Made by a program: the position numbers and the translations under genes. From a virus: DNA of 34,077 bases. Below, in pieces: positions 22,907-28,671 of the stretch. The stretch spans positions 1-34,077 of the IMG/VR virus record IMGVR_UViG_3300025073_000117. The stretch is one strand, 5' to 3'. How positions within the stretch are numbered: the stretch's first letter is position 1; every line of letters begins with the position of its first letter. Below the pieces are notes generated by a model that saw only the letters and a program-made list of their open reading frames with translations, did not search any database and was not told where the DNA came from.

Positions 22907-23670
22907 TCTGCCGCCTTCGCCTGGGCTTCGGCGTCCTTGACAACTTCGAGTAATTCGTTGTAGGAATTGCGCAGACTGGTCATCGTCCATTGATCACGCG
23001 GGATGGAAAAGTCGGTAACATTGATTTCAACTTTTTCAGCGCGGTTGTTCAGCGCCAGCCACTTGTCCCAGGCAGTATCGGTGACTTTTTCATCTGTTGC
23101 GGATGTCCCGGTTTCTGCGGGAATTATGGCATTCCCTTCTTCGTCCACTACCGCGCCCAGTTCGTCAGGGGTGTAGACCGTCGCGCCGTTGAATACGTCC
23201 GGGGCATACCATTTCTGGCCGTTGGAAATTGCGCGGGCGAAATACATGTTTCGGGGGTATTTTTTCCAGTTGTCCTTCTGGAGCAACCCGGCCTTTTCTG
23301 CGTCTGCCTTGTCAAATTTGCTTCGCCCGACTTCCTGACCGGCTTCAAAAAATGCCAATTCGCAGCCGGTATCAGTCAATTCGATCACACGGTAATTGTA
23401 CTTCCCTTGACGCTTGACGGCGGCTGCCATGAGGTTGGCGGCGAGAACCGGTTTGTTTTGGATAATGTTGACGCCGGTCATGCTGGCAAACGGGCCGAAC
23501 CCCAGTTCCTGCCCGGCCAGAATTTTTACCACCGCTTGCGCGGCCTGCTTGCTGTCCGCAAAAAAACCGGACGCAACCATCGAGCGGGCAGCGCGTTCTG
23601 CATCATCCATTGAGCGGATGATGGAGGCGGGCTGTTCGTATCGTACAATTGTTTTCGTTTCGTTGTCCAT
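22903..23670 (-). CDS. RecT-like single-strand annealing protein
   Basis: 255 residues. Features of the RecT/phage annealing group: an N-terminal helix bundle (DDAERAARSMVASGFF), the block ILAGQELGFGPFASMTGV, IIQNKPVLAANLMAAAVKR, then NWKKYPRNMYFARAISNG, the RecT-type W-YP-M-RAIS pattern. It would anneal DNA strands during phage recombination and replication. AAGGAG sits before two adjacent ATGs (23673 and 23670); the second has better spacing. A VRR-type nuclease further right could be a partner. Confidence 0.65.
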   Translation of the reverse strand: MDNETKTIVRYEQPASIIRSMDDAERAARSMVASGFFADSKQAAQAVVKILAGQELGFGPFASMTGVNIIQNKPVLAANLMAAAVKRQGKYNYRVIELTDTGCELAFFEAGQEVGRSKFDKADAEKAGLLQKDNWKKYPRNMYFARAISNGQKWYAPDVFNGATVYTPDELGAVVDEEGNAIIPAETGTSATDEKVTDTAWDKWLALNNRAEKVEINVTDFSIPRDQWTMTSLRNSYNELLEVVKDAEAQAKAAE

Positions 23671-23684
23671 CATTTTCTCCTTGT

Positions 23685-23972
23685 CTAAATTCCGAGACTC
23701 GCCCGGATTTGATAGGGTGACTCGTAACCTTCGGCGGCCAGGTTGTCCTCCGCCGGGAATAAGTTCAGCGGGTTCTCGCATTCATACACCACAATATTCA
23801 GAGCGGCGGACATTGCCAGATCCGCGTCATGGCATTCCGGGCAAAGCAGGTACAGGATGCAGTCATTTGGCTTGCCGCAGCGGATGCAGGTGCGGGCGGG
23901 CTGGCGGGTGCTGGCCGCGAACAATGCGGCGGGGCCGGTAGGATAATCAAAATCTTCGAGGGTGGGTGTCAT
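23685..23972 (-). CDS. Small zinc-ribbon protein
   Basis: 95 residues. CIRCGK (~29-34) and CPECHD (~44-49) form a zinc ribbon, followed by an acidic helix (LAMSAALNIVVYECENP). AGGAGG lies 7 bases before ATG. It directly precedes the RecT-like gene in the operon, so it may assist recombination or replication; that link is positional only. Confidence 0.6.
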   Translation of the reverse strand: MTPTLEDFDYPTGPAALFAASTRQPARTCIRCGKPNDCILYLLCPECHDADLAMSAALNIVVYECENPLNLFPAEDNLAAEGYESPYQIRASLGI

Positions 23973-23992
23973 GGGCGATCCTCCTGTGCACG

Positions 23993-24145
23993 TTACCGGG
24001 GCATCTTGATATGGATGTGCGGCGGGTTTTGCGCGCCCTTCTGCGGATGCACCGGGGCTTTGATGGTGCTGGTGACGCGGGGGGTGGCAGGAACTTTAAT
24101 GGTGGGGGGGCGATTTCCAGATTGAGGGGTGATGGTTACGGACAT
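23993..24145 (-). CDS. Small Pro-rich protein
   Basis: 50 residues, basic and Pro/Thr-rich (RPPTIKVPATPRVTSTIKAP), probably unstructured, ending PPHIHIKMPR. GAAAGGAAAG precedes ATG. It is between the tRNA and the zinc-ribbon gene. Low-complexity content makes the coding call moderate. Confidence 0.45.
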   Translation of the reverse strand: MSVTITPQSGNRPPTIKVPATPRVTSTIKAPVHPQKGAQNPPHIHIKMPR

Positions 24146-24176
24146 TTTGGCTTTCCTTTCACTAATTCGGAACAGG

Positions 24177-24248
24177 TTGCGGGGGCGGGATTTGAACCCG
24201 CGACCTCCAGGTTATGAGCCTGATGAGCTACCGCTGCTCTACCCCGCG
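24177..24248 (-). tRNA. tRNA-fMet (CAU), initiator type
   Basis: Minus strand gives a full cloverleaf: acceptor CGCGGGG with CCCCGCA, D-arm GAGC/GCTC with a GG loop, anticodon loop CTCATAA (anticodon CAU), TTCAAAT T-loop. Position 1 C faces A at the acceptor end, the C1-A72 mismatch typical of bacterial initiator tRNA, and the sequence is close to E. coli tRNA-fMet. The anticodon stem is AGG/CCT instead of three G-C pairs. The CCA end is only partly encoded. Confidence 0.9.
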
Positions 24249-24322
24249 ACGGGGACTTACTGATTTTTTCCGGTGGCTACATCAGGGCGACTGGCGCTTG
24301 CTGCGGAACCACCGGGGGGGGG

Positions 24323-24547
24323 TTAGGCTGATACCATTTCCGCCCCGCCCAATTTGTTGAGGGCGGCGGCAGGGATACTCACAAAATCGCGCAATTCCAA
24401 CCGGGGAAAGGACATTGACCAAAGGCCATTATGCAGATTTTTGGCCGTCAATATGTCGCCTTTGCGTACCCAGCTGGTATGCAGGTAGCAATTCAGGGCG
24501 CTCGAAAATTCTATACTGTGGATTTCTTGTGTTGTTTTGGTTGTCAT
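24323..24547 (-). CDS. Small hypothetical protein at the start of a leftward unit
   Basis: 74 residues, mixed alpha/beta (SIEFSSALNCYLHTSWVRKG, RLELRDFVSIP). AAAGGAGA before ATG. First gene after a consensus promoter (near 24590-24617) whose control region is shared with the promoter at 27.4 kb, so it is likely an early gene. No family recognised. Confidence 0.55.
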   Translation of the reverse strand: MTTKTTQEIHSIEFSSALNCYLHTSWVRKGDILTAKNLHNGLWSMSFPRLELRDFVSIPAAALNKLGGAEMVSA

Positions 24548-24589
24548 CTTAATCTCTCCTTTGATTGGGTGGGTGATTACTATATACCT

Positions 24590-24629
24590 ATTATATACAT
24601 ATTTTCTAGTTTGTCAAGGTATTTTCTAA
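24590..24629 (-). promoter_or_regulatory. Leftward promoter with shared operator (24.6 kb)
   Basis: Minus strand: TTGACA (24612-24617), 16-bp spacer, TATAAT (24590-24595). The 18 bases TTAGAAAATACCTTGACA (24612-24629) are identical to those at the 27.4-kb promoter. AGAAAATA occurs again in the spacer. The short leader also matches (CCACCCAATCA before the ribosome site). Confidence 0.75.
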
Positions 24630-24635
24630 ATTGGT

Positions 24636-25208
24636 TTACTGCGAAATTGGCATTGCATAGACCTTATGATTGCACTTTTCCGGGTGGTGCTTTTTCATGT
24701 GTCCGCCGAATGCGTTCGGACTTGCGATGATTGCGTCGCAGTGTGCGCACGAACGGGGATAGCCTGCGACGGACTTGCGCGCGGACTTTGTTCGCACTGC
24801 GGCGGGGCGCGGCGCGGCGGGTGGCTCGGTCTGTACCAGCGACTTGCCGGAGATCGCCCCGGCTGTCAGGATGGCAATGTCGGGAGCTGCCGCCCACAGG
24901 ACGGCCACCAGGAGCGCCAAGCCGTCAGGAATAGCCCTGGAAGCTAACAGGAAGGCTCCTGGGGCAACCATTGCAGGCGAGATGAGGAGTAGGGCGGATA
25001 ATCCGGCGTAGGCCAGCCCCCGGCGGGCTTTGGCAACTGTGCTGACCCTGGAGGCGGCTACCGAGATGCAAGTATTGACGAGCGCACCACCGAATAGACC
25101 GGTGACAATTCCAGCCAGGCCGAAGTACACATACCCGGCAATGGCGAATTGTACCGCCTGGAATGCCGCAGAACCGTAAAGCAGGAATTCGGGGATGTGC
25201 TTTTTCAT
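24636..25208 (-). CDS. Membrane protein with C-terminal C2H2 zinc finger
   Basis: 190 residues. Four membrane segments (~8-28, 30-52, 66-90, 96-118), a Pro/Ala-rich basic linker and a perfect C2H2 finger at 154-174 (C154, C157, H170, H174; CAHCDAIIASPNAFGGHMKKH). Start ATG 25208 has GGAG 6 bases upstream and overlaps the stop of the preceding small gene (ATGA). Classical C2H2 fingers are uncommon in phages; here it would be tethered to the membrane and could bind DNA or another protein. Function unknown. Confidence 0.65.
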   Translation of the reverse strand: MKKHIPEFLLYGSAAFQAVQFAIAGYVYFGLAGIVTGLFGGALVNTCISVAASRVSTVAKARRGLAYAGLSALLLISPAMVAPGAFLLASRAIPDGLALLVAVLWAAAPDIAILTAGAISGKSLVQTEPPAAPRPAAVRTKSARKSVAGYPRSCAHCDAIIASPNAFGGHMKKHHPEKCNHKVYAMPISQ

Positions 25209-25318
25209 CCATGACTCCATTTCCGGCGGCGGTAATGCGCCTTCGCGCGAGCAGGGGAGGGGACTGGAATATCTATTCGCTCTTTCATGGTTTCGATAAG
25301 AATAATTATCATAAACAT
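25205..25318 (-). CDS. Small hypothetical protein, hydrophobic start
   Basis: 37 residues: hydrophobic MFMIIILIET then a basic tail (ARAKAHYRRRKW). AAGGAT lies before ATG and the stop overlaps the start of the C2H2 membrane protein, which supports translation. It is probably membrane-associated. Confidence 0.45.
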   Translation of the reverse strand: MFMIIILIETMKERIDIPVPSPARAKAHYRRRKWSHG

Positions 25319-25401
25319 CTTTTATCCTTGCTTCCGGCTCCCCTGCCTTGAATTATGGGGCATTTTTGACGCGTGCGCACGTGTGTGCGTGTGACGTACC
25401 C

Positions 25402-26049
25402 TTATTTCAGGCGTGTGAGTTCTGGGGGCGGGGGAGGAGCAAGGCGCTCAAAGATAGCTTGGCCGTCGTCTGTCAAACGATAGCCTTGGTTTTTCGCCTT
25501 CCCTGCCTGCTCGATCAACTGCTCTTTCAGCAGGAAAGCAATCAATTTACGATATTCGGCCTGACTGAACGGTGCGCCCGCGCCAATCCAGTAAGCCTCT
25601 GGGAATCCCGTTCCCGAATTAATACCGGCAGCCAGCGATGTCATCTGTTCCGGCGTGGCCGGGAAATCATAGAGATGCTGGTGATACCCACCATTACTAC
25701 GGTCGGTAATCTCGACCCGCAGCGTTTGGGGTTCTGGCCTGACTGGCTCAGGTTCTAGGGCGAACTGCTGGACAATGCGATCCTGTGTCTCGTGCAGCCA
25801 GTGGCGTTCGAGAAACAACCATGCCGCGATGAATACAACAATCACCACTATACCGGCAGCCTGGAGCATGACATACGTCCCGGAGTGCGCCAGGATAATC
25901 ACCGTCAATATTCCGGCGGCGATAGCGGTAACGCCCGCCTGGATGAGCGGCAAGACCGCCCCGGCGGTGATGGTATGCAGGTGGGCTTTGTTGCCGGAGG
26001 GCGGAACGGGGAAAACAGTTGGCTCAACGTTCGTTTGGTATTTCTGCAT
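25402..26049 (-). CDS. Membrane protein with C-terminal winged-helix domain
   Basis: 215 residues. Two membrane helices (~30-50 and ~58-80, LQAAGIVVIVVFIAAWLFL), then a cytoplasmic part ending in a winged helix (~150-205, FSQAEYRKLIAFLLKEQLIE, YRLTDDGQAIFERL) and a Pro-rich tail. AAAGGG precedes ATG 26049. Membrane-bound winged-helix proteins can sense envelope state; in a phage this may be linked to lysis timing or exclusion. It overlaps the lipoprotein gene by 26 bases. Confidence 0.6.
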   Translation of the reverse strand: MQKYQTNVEPTVFPVPPSGNKAHLHTITAGAVLPLIQAGVTAIAAGILTVIILAHSGTYVMLQAAGIVVIVVFIAAWLFLERHWLHETQDRIVQQFALEPEPVRPEPQTLRVEITDRSNGGYHQHLYDFPATPEQMTSLAAGINSGTGFPEAYWIGAGAPFSQAEYRKLIAFLLKEQLIEQAGKAKNQGYRLTDDGQAIFERLAPPPPPELTRLK

Positions 26050-26653
26050 GGTTGACCCTTTCCATGAAACTATCCACGAGAGAAGAGACGCGATCCGCGT
26101 GGCCTTCGGCGTTCTCGTGACCGGCCACTTCATAGGCCACCATCCCGGCGCGGGTGACTTCATTGATTCCTTTGACCAGTTCTGCGTCTGCCTTGTTACG
26201 CGTGTCTAGCCGGAGCGTGGAGCCGGTCCCGGAATTGGTACAAGTGTAAACACCCTTGCTGACATAGAGCAGCACCAGCGGGAACGTGCGGGTTTTCGTA
26301 TCCATGTGAACCTGGTTCGCCCGTACTTCAGCGGCGCGGACGGCGACTTTGCCCAGGCCGTAACCCGCCGTACCTATCCCTGCCCCAGTGCCGACCAGCG
26401 ACATGGACAGGTTGAGCGCCAGCGCCAGCGCGACAAACTCCGTGGCGAATACAATGGTTGGCATGGATGCTTTGACCACAAGCAGAGTTTGCGCCCATTG
26501 CTCGGCGCGGATCTGGCGCGCTTGTTCTGTGTCTGCGGCGGTCTGTGCGGTTATGGCGCGGGAGTTGTCCGCCTTCGCTATGTCAATTGGATTTGGGGCG
26601 CAAGCGACCATCCCCACCAGAAGCAAACCGAAAGCAAGCCATTTGAGCTTCAT
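26024..26653 (-). CDS. Phage-encoded lipoprotein
   Basis: 209 residues with a clear lipoprotein signal: MKLKWLAFGLLLVGMVAC, lipobox GMVAC, lipid-modified C18. A second hydrophobic region (~66-100) could be a membrane helix pair. The rest is Ala-rich and helical. AAAGGA precedes ATG 26653, which overlaps the stop of the preceding small membrane gene. Phage lipoproteins are known to block superinfection at the host surface; this is a plausible but unproven role. Confidence 0.65.
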   Translation of the reverse strand: MKLKWLAFGLLLVGMVACAPNPIDIAKADNSRAITAQTAADTEQARQIRAEQWAQTLLVVKASMPTIVFATEFVALALALNLSMSLVGTGAGIGTAGYGLGKVAVRAAEVRANQVHMDTKTRTFPLVLLYVSKGVYTCTNSGTGSTLRLDTRNKADAELVKGINEVTRAGMVAYEVAGHENAEGHADRVSSLVDSFMERVNHAEIPNER

Positions 26654-26796
26654 TACGTTCCTTTCAGCCACAATGCAACCCGCACGGCGGCATAGAGAAA
26701 CCAAAAAAACGCAAACAGGAGGGCTAGGATTTTAGTCGCACCTTTCCAGTCAGTTTCACCGGACGGAACGGGATACAATCGTCTTGACCTGCTCAC
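26653..26796 (-). CDS. Small membrane protein
   Basis: 47 residues: a polar start (MSRSRRLYPVPSGETDW) and one membrane helix (~22-42, ILALLFAFFWFLYAAVRVA). GTG start at 26796 overlaps the previous stop (GTGA), with AAAGGA upstream; its TAA overlaps the lipoprotein ATG. Translational coupling on both sides argues that it is real. Confidence 0.5.
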   Translation of the reverse strand: MSRSRRLYPVPSGETDWKGATKILALLFAFFWFLYAAVRVALWLKGT

Positions 26797-26885
26797 GACT
26801 TATTTCCTTTCAGCGCCCAAAACGCCACGAGCGCAATCAGGGAGAGAATGACCAATCCAGCAAATAGGGGAATTAATTCGTTCAT
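26793..26885 (-). CDS. Small membrane protein
   Basis: 30 residues, one membrane helix (IPLFAGLVILSLIALVAFWA) and a basic end. AAGGAG before ATG. First of a chain of three coupled membrane/lipoprotein genes. Confidence 0.5.
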   Translation of the reverse strand: MNELIPLFAGLVILSLIALVAFWALKGNKS

Positions 26886-27130
26886 TTTGCTGGCTCCTTG
26901 TAATCCGGGTTGACCCGGCAGGCTGTCTTTTTCTTCCCCCGCCTATACCGGATCAGCATCCCCTCTGCTTCCATGCGTGCCATCACGTAAGCCACGCTGG
27001 ACGTGCTGGTGGGATAACCCCAGGCTCGCCCGCAATCGCGAATACCAAGCGCGCCGGTGCGCGCCTGGATTTTCTGAGCCTTCACCAGACACTGGAGAAG
27101 GAACTCGTGGGTCAGTTTTTTATTTGGCAT
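26882..27130 (-). CDS. Winged-helix DNA-binding protein
   Basis: 82 residues. Helix LTHEFLLQCLVKAQKIQ, then ALGIRDCGRAWGYPTSTSSV as a helix-turn-helix, ARMEAEGMLIRYRRGKKK as recognition helix and wing. It is a likely transcription regulator of the MarR-like winged type. ATG 27130 is chosen (AAAAGG upstream) and overlaps the preceding gene by 11 bases. It is the second gene after the 27.4-kb promoter, so it may control the shared operator. Confidence 0.6.
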   Translation of the reverse strand: MPNKKLTHEFLLQCLVKAQKIQARTGALGIRDCGRAWGYPTSTSSVAYVMARMEAEGMLIRYRRGKKKTACRVNPDYKEPAK

Positions 27131-27374
27131 GGGCTTCATCCTTTTCAAGCAGGGCTTCGATTTTCTTGGCTACCGTCGCGGGGGTGATGACGGTCTGTAT
27201 CCCGTCCGCCTGCATTTTGGCAAAATAGGGCAGGGTGGCATTGAGCATGGCCTTGAGTTCCGCGATGCGGACTTCGAGGGCGGCGAGTTCGTGGGAGTCG
27301 TCCCCGGCGCATTCTTTACAAAGTTGCGGTACATGATTTCCGCAGCGGGGGCAGTTGAAAAAGCTGTCTGTCAT
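27120..27374 (-). CDS. Zinc-ribbon coiled-coil protein
   Basis: 84 residues: CPRCGN (8-13) and CKEC (19-22) zinc ribbon, then a coiled coil (ELAALEVRIAELKAML). AGGAGA before ATG. First gene of the leftward unit at 27.4 kb, directly behind a consensus promoter. Function unknown. Confidence 0.6.
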   Translation of the reverse strand: MTDSFFNCPRCGNHVPQLCKECAGDDSHELAALEVRIAELKAMLNATLPYFAKMQADGIQTVITPATVAKKIEALLEKDEAHAK

Positions 27375-27418
27375 TATCTCATCTCCTGATTGGGTGGGGG
27401 AATTAGTTTGATAGCCTG

Positions 27419-27460
27419 ATTATAAACCCAATATAGAAAATATGTCAAGGTATTTTCTAA
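27419..27460 (-). promoter_or_regulatory. Leftward promoter with shared operator (27.4 kb)
   Basis: Minus strand: TTGACA (27443-27448), 18-bp spacer, TATAAT (27419-27424). The -35 is embedded in TTAGAAAATACCTTGACA, identical to the 24.6-kb promoter; here AGAAAATA and TATTTTCT form an inverted repeat around the -35, a probable repressor site. Confidence 0.75.
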
Positions 27461-27482
27461 TATTCATTTCCCCCATTAAAGC

Positions 27483-27510
27483 GATAGACCTCCTGCGCAG
27501 GAGGTCTATC
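27483..27510. repeat. Perfect 28-bp palindrome
   Basis: GATAGACCTCCTGC followed by its exact complement, no spacer, in the divergent region between the 27.4-kb promoter and the rightward nuclease gene. It could be an operator, a bidirectional terminator or a resolution site. Confidence 0.8.
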
Positions 27511-27543
27511 TCGGTGTGGCATTGGGTCTCATCAACCTTGCCT

Positions 27544-27599
27544 CAATCCCTTTGGCCTGGTTCGATTTTGCGCGTTATGGGATTGCTCGTGGCGCGCAA
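27544..27599. repeat. Interleaved inverted repeats
   Basis: CAATCCC (27544-27550) pairs with GGGATTG (27579-27585), and TTGCGCG (27568-27574) pairs with CGCGCAA (27593-27599). The order A, B, A', B' allows a pseudoknot in RNA. It is smaller than the two leader elements and not similar in sequence. Confidence 0.45.
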
Positions 27600-27651
27600 T
27601 GTCCAGACATGATTATTATAATAGATAACCGTCTATTTGACAAGCAAGGTG

Positions 27652-27657
27652 TATAAT
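27652..27657 (+). promoter_or_regulatory. -10 box 6 bases before the nuclease ATG (leaderless promoter)
   Basis: TATAAT ends 6 bases before ATG 27664, so transcription would start at about the A of ATG and the mRNA would be leaderless; no ribosome site is seen. TTGACA is present but only 9 bases upstream. Confidence 0.4.
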
Positions 27658-27663
27658 CGGTGC

Positions 27664-28080
27664 ATGAGCCGTCAACAGCAGCGTACCGGCAAGGTCGGGG
27701 AAGAATTCGCCCGCCGCGCGCTCGAAGCCGTCGGGGTGCGGATGGTCGAGAAAATTGGCACGCCCGTGCGGATCGTCCCTGGTCGCCGTCCCATCTACGG
27801 CGAGCGGGTATCCGGGGATCACCGAGGAGTTGCGCCGGGGGGCATATCGGTTCTGGCGGAAACCAAAACGATTGTCGGGCGCAACCTGGTTTACTCCGAC
27901 CTGCGGGAACATCAGCCGGGGCGGTTGACGCTTCACGCCGACCTGGACGGTATCAGCCTGCTGGTGTGGGTGTACGCGGCGGATGAAGTATTTATCATGC
28001 GCTGGCCGGTTCCGGGGTTCGAACCCGGAACGAGCATCACGCCGGAGCGGGCGCGGGAACTGGCAATCAGGAGCCTGTGA
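27664..28080 (+). CDS. PD-(D/E)XK nuclease (VRR/RecU-like)
   Basis: 138 residues. KVGEEFARRALEAVG opens the fold (E13/E14), and the catalytic set is D52 (SGDHRG) with E66 and K68 (VLAETKTI), the D-ExK pattern of the restriction-endonuclease superfamily. SDLREHQPGRLTLH and LLVWVYAADEVFIMRW fit VRR-NUC and Holliday-junction resolvase-type proteins. It may resolve recombination intermediates with the RecT-like protein. It is the only rightward gene group in this region, with a -10 box directly before ATG and no Shine-Dalgarno site. Confidence 0.7.
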   Translation: MSRQQQRTGKVGEEFARRALEAVGVRMVEKIGTPVRIVPGRRPIYGERVSGDHRGVAPGGISVLAETKTIVGRNLVYSDLREHQPGRLTLHADLDGISLLVWVYAADEVFIMRWPVPGFEPGTSITPERARELAIRSL

Positions 28081-28167
28081 CTCTATATGCGGGCGGTGTG
28101 AAAAAATCACCGCAAACGCGTCCCGCGAGCCGGAAAGGCATGAAAAATAAGCAATCTACAAGGAATT

Positions 28168-28422
28168 ATGATAACAATCCTTGAATGTGAAATTTGCGGC
28201 GACCCGCTCCCGGAACACAGCCGCCCAAACCGGAAATACTGCCGTGAATGTGCCTACGAAGCGCATCGGGAATCAGTGCGAGACGCGGCCATTCGCGGGG
28301 CATACAGGCGGCGGATGGAAAAAGCGCACCCAGGGCGGGTGCGCGATCCGATGAAACGCTTGGGGATGGATTTCGTGGAACTCAAACTGCTTCCAGCAAC
28401 GCATTCACCGCCGGCGGGATGA
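28168..28422 (+). CDS. Small zinc-binding protein
   Basis: 84 residues. CEICGDPL (7-14) and YCRECA (~24-29) make a treble-clef or ribbon knuckle, common in HNH-like and homing-type small proteins, followed by a basic helix (RRRMEKAHPGRVRD). AAGGAATT before ATG. Its last 41 bases overlap the end of the leftward DUF4326 gene. An 87-base gap before it holds a GCGGTG/CACCGC hairpin. Confidence 0.55.
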   Translation: MITILECEICGDPLPEHSRPNRKYCRECAYEAHRESVRDAAIRGAYRRRMEKAHPGRVRDPMKRLGMDFVELKLLPATHSPPAG

Positions 28423-28660
28423 GCACATCTTGGACGTGGCACGGCGCACCGGGGGCGCACCAGCAGGAGAGATATTTTGCTGACGCCAATAATTCAGGGA
28501 GAATAAATTCGCCCATTGATTCTGCCATTGCGCGATACTTCTCTACCGCGCCTTCTCCGGTATATGGATTTCCCCATTGAGTAGGCCGCCCGCAATAGAT
28601 TGTTCCGGGCGGTTGTTTTGCGCCGGGCTTGCGGGAGCGTTGCCAGTATTTGATTGTCAT
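28382..28660 (-). CDS. DUF4326 family protein
   Basis: 92 residues. GTIYCGRPTQWGNPYTGEG and YLSCWCAPGAPCHVQDVL are the two signature blocks of the DUF4326 family, common in phages. Function unknown; the conserved Cys/His could bind metal. AGGAGG lies 7 bases before ATG 28660. It is downstream of the methyltransferase in the same unit, and its end overlaps a convergent gene by 41 bases. Confidence 0.8.
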   Translation of the reverse strand: MTIKYWQRSRKPGAKQPPGTIYCGRPTQWGNPYTGEGAVEKYRAMAESMGEFILPELLASAKYLSCWCAPGAPCHVQDVLIPPAVNALLEAV

Positions 28661-28671
28661 TGCTCGACCTC

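Noticed and set aside
27637-27663. Nuclease start at TTG 27637
   Set aside because: That start lies upstream of the -10 box that would drive the gene, and the added nine codons are not conserved-looking. ATG 27664 is preferred.
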